Shown here one piece after another: positions 1 to 8,356 of a stretch of 34,575 nucleotides of DNA. The notes under the pieces are model-generated. The model did not search any database, had not been told where the DNA came from, and saw only the letters and a program-made list of their open reading frames with translations. Within the stretch, counting starts at the first letter, position 1. Every line of letters begins with the position of its first letter. This DNA comes from Deltaproteobacteria bacterium (GTDB lineage: Bacteria > Myxococcota_A > Polyangia > Polyangiales > JAFGIB01), in assembly GCA_016929805.1 (NCBI GenBank), contig JAFGIB010000453.1:1-34575 (forward strand). Reading direction: 5' to 3'. The translations under genes and the position numbers were made by a program.

Positions 1-68
1 CACAGGATCTAAGAAGTGCTTCCGGCTTTCAACCTATTGAAATATTTAGCTATTAACCTGATCGAGAA

Positions 69-737
69 TCATGCTCGGTGATTTAGTTGTAGCTCGGCAT
101 AGTCCGTCGCGTGCCAGAATTCGGGGTCCGTATCCGGACACTCGATGTTACTGCTCAGAACAACCGCGCGCGGGTCTCGCGAAAATTCGGCTGTATGCGC
201 GACGCTCCAGGCAAAGTCGTGGTTGCCCAAAACGCGCACGTCAAATCCCATGGCATGCGTTACTTCCATGGTTGCGTATCCGTTCGATAGCTGTTCGGCA
301 ATCGACCCTTTTTCGTAGTCGTCACCGCCGTCGGTGAACAGCGTATAGGGATTTTGGCCGCGTACGGTGTCGACATATCCGGCCAGCCGAGCGTATGCGC
401 TGACCCCGTCGTCACCCGGCGCGTAGTGTGCGTGTAGATCACTGACGTGAATCACGCTTATCGTTTGAAACCGTTTTTCGGTCTGACAACCGGGACCTAT
501 CACACGCGTGATTGATTGAGATTGTGCTTCTTCAACTACGGGACCTACCGTTCCCGCGCCCGGGTAACTTTCGGCGTACAAATACAAACCGGTTATTTCG
601 TCGCAATTCGTCAAACCTTTCTCCAAGCAGGTTTCGAACCGATCGTGCATCTTAGGTTGACCACAGTTCGCGAATTGTAAAAGTATTAACACGACAGGCA
701 GCGCCCATCGATCCTGCCTTTTCGCCGTTTTGGTCAC
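69..737 (-). pseudogene. Truncated 5'-nucleotidase/UshA-type metallophosphoesterase
   Basis: A 222-residue product starts at a GTG with a good GGAGG ribosome site just upstream on the minus strand. The N-terminus has a hydrophobic segment ending in FANC, a weak lipobox, so it was probably an exported lipoprotein. Calcineurin-like phosphoesterase motifs follow: HVSDLHAHY, FTDGGDD and LGNHDFAW, which supply the first metal ligands of the UshA/CpdB family. Family members are usually about 500 residues or longer. This one stops soon after the GNHD block and lacks the later GH(T/D)H metal-binding block and the nucleotide-binding domain. Neither other minus-strand frame restores the reading in the 68 bases left in the window. 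It is most likely a decayed gene. A short functional phosphoesterase is less likely because metal ligands are missing. Confidence 0.6.
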
Positions 738-1253
738 AATCGCCTCCGGAATATCTGTATCTGCTCTAAAACGTAAGATCTATTTTTTATATATTATGCC
801 GGTACCGATTTGATGAAGAGCGCTTGAAATCCGCGTTAATTCTTCGTGACGTTTGCTGCAACGTTCACTAAAAGCGAGCGCGCTCTTGTTTTATCGCGCA
901 TTTTTCGCGTTTCCGCTCGACGTTTTTTGCAACGTTAAGGTTCACGCTATTTTTCGCGAGCCAAGCGCTTCAAGCCTCCGGATTTTTTTCGTCGCGTCAA
1001 GATCGAGCGGTTGGGTTACAAGGACATCGAGCGGTTGGAAAACGTTGCTTTGTTTTCACACAAATTTTACAGAACGATCGTCAAAATGCCGCTTCACGCG
1101 ATTACATATCGTATTGTTCGAACAACGGCCTTGATGCTCGTTATTCGAGCAACAAATGGCTGCGCAACTCCAAATAAATTAGATAAATTGAGGGACTTCA
1201 ATAGAGCGACGGTTATTGAAATTATAAATAAACACAAAAGGAGAATCATTGTA
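738..1253. other. Intergenic region before the alkaline phosphatase gene
   Basis: This 516-bp stretch separates the divergent phosphoesterase remnant and the alkaline phosphatase gene. It holds one rearranged copy of the dispersed repeat (896-990). The open frames crossing it read through repeat sequence and have no ribosome site, so I do not call them genes. The phosphatase frame is open upstream to 1011, but that extension has no signal-peptide character. Confidence 0.5.
896..990. repeat. Dispersed intergenic repeat, copy 1 (rearranged)
   Basis: Bases 896-942 carry the left end of the repeat in minus orientation (CGTTTCCGCTCGACGTTTTT, then TTGCAACGTTAAGG). Bases 943-990 resemble the right half in plus orientation (TTTTTCGCGAG, AAGCGCTTCAAG, CGGATTTTTT). 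The two halves therefore face each other, unlike the intact copies at 29953 and 30863. Confidence 0.6.
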
Positions 1254-2795
1254 ATGAAAATAGTAAACATTCGAATCACCCGAGTTTGGTATGTGGCGGT
1301 GTTGACGGCGATCATATTCGCGTCTTCCAGCGCCCTGGCTGAGCAACCGAAGTATGTGTTCTTCTTCCTCGGCGACGGTATGGCTAACGCTCAAGTTCAA
1401 GCCACGGAGGCCTACCTAACGACCCTTAACGGCGGTTCCGCGGCGAAAGCCGAAGACCTGCTGAAACCGGAGAACAGGTTGAATATGACCTCAATGCCGG
1501 TACAGGGCATGCAGACGACTTACGATTCCTTTGCTTTGATGACGGACTCCGCGTCGGCGGGAACCGCTTTTGCGTGCGGCCTCAAGACCAAAAGCGGCGT
1601 AATCGGTATGAATAACACCATGACCACCAGTTATAAGAGCGTGGCGCAACTCGCTTTCGAAAGCGGCAAGAAGATTGGAATTATCACGAGCGTGTCGCTC
1701 GATCACGCCACCCCGGCTTCTTATTACGCGAGCGTCGCCAATCGCGGTTACATGAATAATATCGCCACGCAGATGGCCGAAACCGGCTACGAGTTCTTCG
1801 GCGGCGGCGGATTGGTCTCGCCCACCGGTCCGGCGCGCAGCGGCGATACGAGCAACAACGTGTGGGATTTGCTCAGCGGTAACGGATACACCGTGCTCAA
1901 GGATCGCGAATCTATCATGGCGTTGAAAAGCGCGCCCACGGATAAAGTCGTCTGTATCAACCCGTGGTTGCAGGACGGCGCGGCAATGCCCTACGCCGTC
2001 GATCGTCCCAACACCAACTTCTCGTTGGCGGAGATGACGGATGTCGCGATTTCCGTTCTTCAAGCTGGAAACAAGAGATGGAGCAACAAGGGCTTTTTCC
2101 TGATGGTCGAAGGCGGAAAAATCGACTGGGCGTGCCATGCAAACGACGCCATCGCGACGATAGGCGATATGTTGGATTTTGACGATGCGATCGGCATGGC
2201 GCTTGATTTCTATAAGAAGCATCCGTGGGATACGTTGATCGTGGTGACGGGCGACCACGAAACCGGAGGCATGACCATCGGTCACGCCACCACGGCCTAT
2301 TCCGCTCACTATGAAAAGCTACTCAACCAGACCTGCAGCTTCACCTATTTCGCTCAAAACCAGTGGGCCGCGCATAAGGCGGCGTATCAAGCGGGTTATG
2401 ACTGGACGGTTCCGAACAACTTCGAGATCAATCCCGAAATGACCGATCTGATGATGACCGCTTTTGGATTGAACTACGGTGAGCTAAACGCGTACCAGAA
2501 AGAGAAGCTTGAAGACGCGTACGACAAATCGATGAGCGGAACCAATGATAACAGCGGCGCGGAGAATAGCTTTTTGTACGGCGGCTACGAGCCGATTATT
2601 GTCACTATTACCCATATTCTCAACGAGATCGCCAGTGTTGGTTGGACTTCCTATTCGCATACCGGCGTACCCGTTCCGGTCTACGCCATCGGTCGAGAGT
2701 CGAAACGTTTCGGTGGTTTCTATGACAATACGGATATCGCCAAGCAGCTCGCCAAGGCGATGAATGTCGCCGAATCGCTGCCCATAGAGAAGTAA
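1254..2795 (+). CDS. phoA: Secreted alkaline phosphatase, PhoA family
   Basis: Zinc/magnesium phosphomonoesterase that releases inorganic phosphate from phosphate esters outside the cytoplasm. I chose the ATG at 1254 because AAAGGAG lies 8-9 bases upstream and the protein then begins with a clean signal peptide, a hydrophobic stretch ending SSSALA before Glu30. The product is 513 residues. Family motifs are all present: FFFLGDGMA (metal ligand D41), MTDSASAGT with probable nucleophile S99, VEGGKIDWACH (E286, D291, H295), VTGDHETGG (D334, H335) and the late SHTGVPVPVYA histidine (H469). The catalytic set looks complete. It appears monocistronic, followed by a strong terminator. No Pho-box is evident by eye. 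Confidence 0.95.
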   Translation: MKIVNIRITRVWYVAVLTAIIFASSSALAEQPKYVFFFLGDGMANAQVQATEAYLTTLNGGSAAKAEDLLKPENRLNMTSMPVQGMQTTYDSFALMTDSASAGTAFACGLKTKSGVIGMNNTMTTSYKSVAQLAFESGKKIGIITSVSLDHATPASYYASVANRGYMNNIATQMAETGYEFFGGGGLVSPTGPARSGDTSNNVWDLLSGNGYTVLKDRESIMALKSAPTDKVVCINPWLQDGAAMPYAVDRPNTNFSLAEMTDVAISVLQAGNKRWSNKGFFLMVEGGKIDWACHANDAIATIGDMLDFDDAIGMALDFYKKHPWDTLIVVTGDHETGGMTIGHATTAYSAHYEKLLNQTCSFTYFAQNQWAAHKAAYQAGYDWTVPNNFEINPEMTDLMMTAFGLNYGELNAYQKEKLEDAYDKSMSGTNDNSGAENSFLYGGYEPIIVTITHILNEIASVGWTSYSHTGVPVPVYAIGRESKRFGGFYDNTDIAKQLAKAMNVAESLPIEK

Positions 2796-2866
2796 CCGCG
2801 TGTTTGCGCCCTGCGCGACCTAGCTAGTGAGTCAGAAGCGGGACTTAATAAACACCGTTTCCGACG

Positions 2867-2921
2867 ACGCGCGTAGCTCGTACCCGGCTTAGGGGGATCA
2901 AAACGAGCTGCGCGCGTTTTT
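2867..2921 (+). terminator. Rho-independent terminator after the alkaline phosphatase gene
   Basis: Two 15-base arms, ACGCGCGTAGCTCGT (2867-2881) and ACGAGCTGCGCGCGT (2903-2917), pair with a single G-T wobble around a 21-base loop and run into a short T tract. Confidence 0.8.
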
Positions 2922-2981
2922 GTTAGAACTCTAATTCGCTTTCGCTCTAACGTTTTTTACTTTCTGGTCCAAGGAATAAGT

Positions 2982-4160
2982 ATGGCAATACAGGCGATTC
3001 CGCGCGACTGGCTTTTTTCGTCAGTCATAGCCGCTTTATGCATCGGTCTTGGTTTCGTCGATCTCTCGCCGGTACCGCCGGCGATAACCGGGCAACACGC
3101 TAGAGCAAGGGTTATCGCCGTAGATAACAGTCAGGTTCGCGTCAATCTGATGGTTAAGACGGAACTTCAAATCCTAGAAGTCCGCTTGCTCAACGGCCCG
3201 CATAAGGGGCACGACTTAACCATCAACAACATGCTTACCGGCAAGATGGAGCTTGACGAGTTCTACCAAGTCAGCGACGAATTGCTGGTGGAATACGATG
3301 TTAGCGATCAGAAGCCGCGTTACGGCACGGCTCGCGGACATTATCGTTTACAGCTTCAACTCGTATTGATTGTTTTGTTCGGCGTGTTGTTGTTGCTAAT
3401 CGCGGGCGTCACCGGATTAAAAGCCGTGCTGTCGTTCTTCTTTGTAGCCATGGTGCTTTGGAAGGTGTTTTTTCCGTTGGTATTGCGAGGTTGGGCGCCG
3501 ATACCGACCGGAATGGGCGTTGTCGCGTCGCTCACCGCCGTGATCACTCTATCCGTAGGCGGGCTGAATCGGCGCGGTACTGCAACGTTCTTAGGTTCCA
3601 TCATGGGCGTGTCCCTCACCTGCGGATTGGCGTTGTGGTTCGCGCACGGGTTCAAATTGCACGGTGCAGTACGGCCCTTCGCGGAAACGCTGCTTTATTC
3701 TGGCTATTATGATTTGCGGTTAACGGACATCTATATTTCCAGTGTCTTCATCGCCTCCTCGGGCGCGGTCATGGATCTGGCGATGGACATCGCGGCCAGC
3801 ATGGACGAGGTCTATCGCAACCATTCTCAAATCGGCCTATTCGACCACGTCCGATCCGGTTTGAGAGTAGGACGCGCGGTTATCGGCACCATGACGACGA
3901 CGCTTTTATTGGCCTACTCGGCAAGCCACATAACGATGTTTCTTCTCTTTATGGCTAAAGGTCTTCCCATACAGAACATCCTGAATGCGCCCTTTGTGGC
4001 GGCCGAAGTACTCAATATACTCGTCGGCAGCTTTGGGCTTATAACCGTGGCGCCCTTCACCGCGCTGGTCGCGGGACTCAGCTACCGTTGTCGAGTCTGG
4101 CGGGGACGGATCCAAAAAGAGAGAGACGATTCTTCGTTAGCAACTAAAGAGGGCGATTGA
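2982..4160 (+). CDS. YibE/F-family multipass membrane protein
   Basis: A 392-residue integral membrane protein. One N-terminal membrane segment is followed by an extracytoplasmic domain (about residues 40-120). A run of roughly seven hydrophobic helices then includes FIASSGAVMDLAMDIAASMDEV and the stretch ITMFLLFMAKGLP. This layout, and the conserved GA(V/I)MD(V/L)AM(D/S)I block, are characteristic of YibE/F proteins, whose biochemical role is unknown. The start has a modest ribosome site (AAGGAATA) about 6 bases upstream. The C-terminal tail is short, basic and cytoplasmic. Transcription is independent of the phosphatase gene, since a terminator lies between them. Confidence 0.85.
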   Translation: MAIQAIPRDWLFSSVIAALCIGLGFVDLSPVPPAITGQHARARVIAVDNSQVRVNLMVKTELQILEVRLLNGPHKGHDLTINNMLTGKMELDEFYQVSDELLVEYDVSDQKPRYGTARGHYRLQLQLVLIVLFGVLLLLIAGVTGLKAVLSFFFVAMVLWKVFFPLVLRGWAPIPTGMGVVASLTAVITLSVGGLNRRGTATFLGSIMGVSLTCGLALWFAHGFKLHGAVRPFAETLLYSGYYDLRLTDIYISSVFIASSGAVMDLAMDIAASMDEVYRNHSQIGLFDHVRSGLRVGRAVIGTMTTTLLLAYSASHITMFLLFMAKGLPIQNILNAPFVAAEVLNILVGSFGLITVAPFTALVAGLSYRCRVWRGRIQKERDDSSLATKEGD

Positions 4161-4356
4161 CCGATAACTTTGTTATAAGCTGGCCCAATAACCCTAAAGA
4201 TGATTCTTTGTCCAGCGAGCATGCACTCGAACAACGGCAACGTATTCGATCCGCACTAAAGATGCCTGCCGAGCTTGCCGCCGGATATTCAGGTTTCCAA
4301 GGCATCGAGTTTGCGATTTCGCCGCGAAGCATCTCCGTCGATAGCGCAAGGTATAA

Positions 4357-4614
4357 AGGCGCGCCGGATATATCGCCCTCGGTAAGGTCGCCGAATATCT
4401 CAAGATTCTGCCGCAGCAGATGCAGTTGCGTTATCGTTCACGCGCTTTTTCTTATGCTCGAGCCGTACTCGTCCACGCTTGGGCGGCGGTCGGCCGTCCA
4501 GTTTCCGAAATTGCTGCACTAATTGGGATTTCGCCTCAAGCTGACAATTTTTTGGCGCGAATACCGATTGACCGTTACCTTATTCAATACCTCGTTAGTA
4601 TTCTCCTCCAATAG
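4357..4614 (+). pseudogene. Decayed helix-turn-helix fragment, possibly from a REP-associated transposase
   Basis: The 528 bp between the YibE/F gene and the GMC gene have no convincing intact gene. In one plus frame, 4357-4614 encodes LGKVAEYLKILPQQMQLRYR followed by an arginine-rich helix and GRPVSEIAALIGISPQA, a helix-turn-helix. The arrangement resembles the C-terminal DNA-binding tail of IS200-like REP-associated tyrosine transposases; that identification is from memory and weak. A stop at 4354 cuts the frame upstream. The neighbouring frame (from a TTG at 4157) carries a different open stretch, which suggests a frameshifted relic. No catalytic HUH motif is visible. Confidence 0.35.
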
Positions 4615-4688
4615 AATATTTTTTTCATTTTTTGGATCCGTACCCGCTTAGCGCGAGCCCTAACCAAAACAGCCCGCCAAGCGGTCGC

Positions 4689-5984
4689 TTACTCGCGCAT
4701 GAGATGCTTTGCCAACCTTTTTCCCAGGCAGATCAGAGTAAATGTCGGAGGTAATCCCCAAGCTTCCGGGATTACCGAGCAGTCGCAGACATACAACGCG
4801 TCAACGCGATTCGTCTTTAGGTTCGAATCGAGAATCGAACCGAGTTTGACCGAGCCTCCCGGATGCGCCGCCAACACCCACGTGCGAAATACCCCTTTGG
4901 CACCGGCGTTTTCCAATATCTTTTTGGCCCGCTCGTATCCGTTGCGCAGCTTCTGCTTGTCTGATCGAGTGAGTCCTTTTCGAACCTGTTCCCCGTCGGT
5001 AATCCTTCCGCCGAGACCGTCCTTTATTTTAATCATGATTCTCAACATGCGGTTCTGGGAAAATACTTTATGCACCCGCAAAGCTGACAGCGAAAACAAC
5101 GCGTCTAGTGGGGGTGGAATAGACATATCGGTCATGACAACCCCCTCGTCCTGCAGATGCACGCCCGCGGACATGGGGATTTCATCGCCGGCTTTCAAAT
5201 CGGCGACCGTACCGCACGCGGTTACCAACGGATCGTAGAAAAAATCCATTCCAACCCCTTGGATACCGCTGTTTCGCAGAATGACCGGCGACCCGATCCC
5301 TCCCGCGGAAACGATCACGCGCGACGCGACCGCTCGTTGGCGGCGTCCCTTTTTTACGAACTCGACACCCGTCGCGCGGTTATCCTCTATAATAACCTTT
5401 TCAACCTTGGCGTCGTTGACCAGCACGGCTCCTTTTTCCACCGCCTCCTCGACATACATGCGCGAGCTCCACTTGACACGATGCGGGTCGCCGTAATAAC
5501 CGAACTTCATTCCAGGGCGCCACCGGTCCTGATACATGAACTTATCCAATTTATTCCAGTGATAGCCGAGTTCTTGCGCGCTCGCCATGATCCGGTCGGC
5601 CATGGGGGTCATCATCTCCTGCTTGAGAGGTCCAATGGGAAGGTCCTTTCGGGTCTCCTCCATCTCCGCGGTCACGTCTACACCGTAGCGTTTGAGCATA
5701 TCGACGGGTACCTTAAAACAAGAGCCGTAGTAAAATACCGAGCTACCGCCGGTAAGAAGCCCCCGTACGATGCCGATCCCCCCGTTGGTTATGAGCATGC
5801 TATGCGGAGGCAACGCGCAGTACCTAAGATATTGCCAGAACGAACCCTTGATCTCGGGATGGGGACCCCGCTCCAGCATGAGCACTCGTTTGCCGGCCTT
5901 GGTAAGCTCCCGGGCTACGGTTCCGCCGCCCGGACCGGTTCCCACAACAATCACGTCGTATCGTTTATCATATCCATTTTGCAT
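4689..5984 (-). CDS. GMC-family FAD-dependent oxidoreductase
   Basis: A 431-residue flavoprotein, last gene of the minus-strand operon. The start is supported by AGGAGGT 8 bases upstream. The N-terminal Rossmann FAD motif is VIVVGTGPGGGTVAREL (about residues 11-27), followed by the LERG strand end. The C-terminal GMC signature is AHPGGSVKLG, then DALYVCDCSVIPEAWGLPP near the end. Members of the family oxidise alcohols or dehydrogenate ring substrates; the substrate here cannot be read from sequence. Its place behind the benzoyl-CoA-reductase-like genes suggests it acts on a product or precursor of the same pathway, which is inference. It starts 46 bases after the nickel-ATPase gene, so co-transcription is likely. 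Confidence 0.85.
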   Translation of the reverse strand: MQNGYDKRYDVIVVGTGPGGGTVARELTKAGKRVLMLERGPHPEIKGSFWQYLRYCALPPHSMLITNGGIGIVRGLLTGGSSVFYYGSCFKVPVDMLKRYGVDVTAEMEETRKDLPIGPLKQEMMTPMADRIMASAQELGYHWNKLDKFMYQDRWRPGMKFGYYGDPHRVKWSSRMYVEEAVEKGAVLVNDAKVEKVIIEDNRATGVEFVKKGRRQRAVASRVIVSAGGIGSPVILRNSGIQGVGMDFFYDPLVTACGTVADLKAGDEIPMSAGVHLQDEGVVMTDMSIPPPLDALFSLSALRVHKVFSQNRMLRIMIKIKDGLGGRITDGEQVRKGLTRSDKQKLRNGYERAKKILENAGAKGVFRTWVLAAHPGGSVKLGSILDSNLKTNRVDALYVCDCSVIPEAWGLPPTFTLICLGKRLAKHLMRE

Positions 5985-6030
5985 AGAGCCGACCTCCTAT
6001 TCCCACGCGAGATACTGTTTGATAAGCCGA

Positions 6031-6828
6031 TTAGGTATCGTTTGCGGTCATTGGTCCGGCTTGAAGACCGATGCCTGTCAAGATCCCCGTCTTTTCGACG
6101 ATGGCGATCACCGCGTTCGCCGCGGGACACGCGGGTAAATCGAAAAACGAGCGCTCCTCCAAATCGTATTTCCGGATGGTTGAATCCTCTGGAATCCAGC
6201 CCAGGACGTTAAGGTGAGTGCGCGTCGCAATGGCGTCGGCTTGCTCCGGAGATTCAATTCGGTTCAAGATAAGGTCGGTTCGGCCGGATCGGTTTATTCG
6301 ACTAAAAACCGTATCGATGCTTTCGGCCACGGTTATCGCCTTTACCGAGCTATCGGCTACCAGAAATAAATGGTCGACAGAGCCGACCACCTTTCGATTG
6401 ATCTGTTCGACCCCCGCCTCGGCGTCGATCACGGTGACATCAAACTTAATAGACAACGTTTCGATCGCTTCTCGCAATAAATTGTTGACGGAACAATAGC
6501 ACCCCACCTCCTCGGGACGTCCAACGGCGATAAAAGCGAGATTCGCTTTTTCGTTCAGGGCGTCCATCAAGATAAAGTCTAGCTGTTTCGAGAGATCGCG
6601 ATCGTCGATCGTTTTCTTCTTGATCTCTTGGATGGTATCCACACGAAGCTGGTTGATCGATCGCCTCACGGATAACCCGAGCGCCATCCCCAGACCGCCC
6701 GACGGATCCGCATCGACGATCAACGCCTTACAGCGCCCCTGTTTCACAAGCTCGCCTGCTAAGATCGCCGATATCGACGTCTTGCCCACGCCCCCTTTGC
6801 CGGCTATAGCGATGACCCTGTGACTCAC
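6031..6828 (-). CDS. CooC/AcsF-type nickel-insertion ATPase (MinD-like)
   Basis: A 265-residue P-loop ATPase of the SIMIBI class. It has a deviant Walker A, KGGVGKT (residues 11-17), then ALIVDADPSGG, a switch-like VTVIDAEAGVEQ and LILNRIE. The feature that separates it from ParA/MinD is the Cys-x-Cys motif GRPEEVGCYCSVNNLLR (C110, C112), the metal-binding site at the dimer interface in CooC (CO dehydrogenase) and AcsF (acetyl-CoA synthase). It starts at a GTG that overlaps the upstream stop (GTGA), with AAGGAG 8 bases before it. No full-length CODH or ACS is in the window, so its client may be the ACS-like fragment encoded just upstream. Confidence 0.88.
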   Translation of the reverse strand: MSHRVIAIAGKGGVGKTSISAILAGELVKQGRCKALIVDADPSGGLGMALGLSVRRSINQLRVDTIQEIKKKTIDDRDLSKQLDFILMDALNEKANLAFIAVGRPEEVGCYCSVNNLLREAIETLSIKFDVTVIDAEAGVEQINRKVVGSVDHLFLVADSSVKAITVAESIDTVFSRINRSGRTDLILNRIESPEQADAIATRTHLNVLGWIPEDSTIRKYDLEERSFFDLPACPAANAVIAIVEKTGILTGIGLQAGPMTANDT

Positions 6829-7538
6829 GGCTGCTTCTCCTTAAGCTCGCGTCGATATTTTCTTAATTCAATAACGGTATCGCACACATCGCGATACTCG
6901 CAGCCCGAGCAGTCATAGCTCATTTCTTCGTTCATCTTAACCATTGCACCCACGATCCTTCGCGTTTCTTCACCAGGCTTCTCCAAAGGGGATATCTGGC
7001 TCCGACACGAGGTTACAAACAGGACCTGCACCGACTCGACCCCCGGTATATTATTTAGGTTTGAGCTGATCGCGCTCCCCAGATCAGCCAATGATAGATC
7101 CCGTGCTAAGGCCTCACGCGCTATCCGGCACCAAATCGTACCGCGGCTAGGCATAAACCGCGTCATAACGCCTTTAGGCTTGGTATCGTAAAGCGCATCC
7201 CGCAAGATTCGGTAGCATAGGTACTCGTCCGCGAAATCTCCCGAAGCGGTAATGACCTGAGCAAAGGGAGCGCTCGCGGTTTCGATCTCGCCCAAATCAG
7301 GCCCTAATAGAAAAACTCCCGCGTCAACATCGCGTCTCTCAGATTCGATAAGCAAATAATAGAGCGAACCGTTTTTTGGATTCCCGAGCTCGAGCCCCGT
7401 CTCTTCTTCCAGCACGAGCGATGACTCGGAAGGCCAGACGACGAGAGGATTGGATTTCAGCATTCTGAGGCGGCCCGACTTTTTGTGTTGGGCCACAAAA
7501 CTCTGAACGCTGTCGATTTGTGAAGTAAATAGTCCCAT
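6825..7538 (-). CDS. Stand-alone fragment resembling acetyl-CoA synthase/CdhC beta subunit
   Basis: A 237-residue soluble protein. Several blocks recall the middle part of ACS/CdhC: LELGNPKNGS near residue 50, GVFLLGPDLGEIE, and a block ending RGTIWCRIA, comparable to the HLNQRDxIWxR(I/V) segment of CdhC. The C-terminal YDCSGCEYRDVCDTV (C210, C213, C219) recalls the start of the A-cluster cysteine motif. ACS/CdhC is far longer and goes on to the distal-nickel Cys-Gly-Cys site, which is absent here. The protein could hold an Fe-S cluster but not a complete A-cluster. Coupling by overlap to the CooC/AcsF-type ATPase supports a metal-dependent role. The family assignment is from remembered motifs. 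No ribosome site precedes the ATG, so the start is uncertain. Confidence 0.6.
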   Translation of the reverse strand: MGLFTSQIDSVQSFVAQHKKSGRLRMLKSNPLVVWPSESSLVLEEETGLELGNPKNGSLYYLLIESERRDVDAGVFLLGPDLGEIETASAPFAQVITASGDFADEYLCYRILRDALYDTKPKGVMTRFMPSRGTIWCRIAREALARDLSLADLGSAISSNLNNIPGVESVQVLFVTSCRSQISPLEKPGEETRRIVGAMVKMNEEMSYDCSGCEYRDVCDTVIELRKYRRELKEKQP

Positions 7539-7585
7539 TTTATTTTAGTATCGAAACACGTCGCCGTAAAACAACCCGAGGCCCT

Positions 7586-8356
7586 TTATTCCGGATCACC
7601 GAGAAGCGCGGCTCCGATTGCGGTTGCGAGTTGAGGATCCGCTGGAAAGGGACAAAACTCTCCGCCGAGCTTCTCGTGTACGATCCGAGTGACCGCCGCG
7701 ATCTTCGCCACCCCACCGGTAATCGTGAATCGCCCTATTGGGTTTGATTTTCTTGCTTGAGCCACCACGATCCGAGCAACCGACGAGCAGACTCCCGCCA
7801 TCACCGATTCAACGCTCTCTCCGTTATTGATGTGGGTAATCACCTCGCTCTCCGCAAAAACCCCGCACTGATTGCTGATCTCCAATTGTTTTGCCGCGCG
7901 CGCCACGGCGCGATCCAGGTCGGCGACGGTCAGGTTGAGCTTTTCGCTCATAACCTCCAATAGCCGCCCGGAGCCCGCGGCGCATTTATCGTTTCTCAAA
8001 AAACCGATCACCTCACCGTCTGGATCGATTTGTATTGAGGTGATGCTCTGTCCGCCCAAATCGATGACGGTGCGTACATCGGATAGGTAGAATACAGCCG
8101 CGGCGGCCAGGCACGCCAGAGTATCCTCGCTGAAGTCAGCATCCTTAATCGCCTCGGCTCCGGCTCCGGTTACGCCCAGACAATCGATCCGATCGCGCAT
8201 GAGGCCCGCCTCATCGACTATTTCCCGAATCAAGGCGTGGGCTTGACGGGGAATATCCCCGGAAGTTCTGACGACCGAGGCCGCGGCCAGATCATCGCCT
8301 CGCATGAGCACGGCCTTGGTAAAGAGGTTTCCGATATCCAGGCCAATGGTATTCAT
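7586..8356 (-). CDS. BcrD/BadG-type ATPase subunit (2-hydroxyacyl-CoA dehydratase activator family), second copy
   Basis: A 256-residue ASKHA-fold ATPase. The N-terminal phosphate loop is GLDIGNLFTKAVL. The two cysteines that bridge a [4Fe-4S] cluster between subunits in HgdC are present: NDKCAAGSG (C125) and SNQCGVFAESEV (C164). The C-terminal TITGGVAK and PQLATAIGAA blocks are also typical. The usual DIGGQD motif reads DLGGQS here, so an acidic residue near the nucleotide is replaced, unlike in its upstream partner. Start and stop overlap the partner (ATGA). Such proteins hydrolyse ATP to push a low-potential electron to a dehydratase or benzoyl-CoA reductase core. Two different ATPase subunits recall the BcrA/BcrD pair of class I benzoyl-CoA reductase. 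Confidence 0.85.
   Translation of the reverse strand: MNTIGLDIGNLFTKAVLMRGDDLAAASVVRTSGDIPRQAHALIREIVDEAGLMRDRIDCLGVTGAGAEAIKDADFSEDTLACLAAAAVFYLSDVRTVIDLGGQSITSIQIDPDGEVIGFLRNDKCAAGSGRLLEVMSEKLNLTVADLDRAVARAAKQLEISNQCGVFAESEVITHINNGESVESVMAGVCSSVARIVVAQARKSNPIGRFTITGGVAKIAAVTRIVHEKLGGEFCPFPADPQLATAIGAALLGDPE

Noticed and set aside
853..1134. Small open frame before the alkaline phosphatase
   Set aside because: It is composed largely of the dispersed repeat and has no ribosome site.
1491..2309. Long minus-strand open frame of 272 residues
   Set aside because: It lies wholly antisense to the alkaline phosphatase, whose motifs are unmistakable. Its product is His/Arg-rich with no domain, typical of a shadow frame in G+C-biased codons.
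5157..6212. Plus-strand open frame of 351 residues
   Set aside because: It is antisense to the GMC oxidoreductase and the nickel ATPase, with no ribosome site and a biased His/Arg composition.
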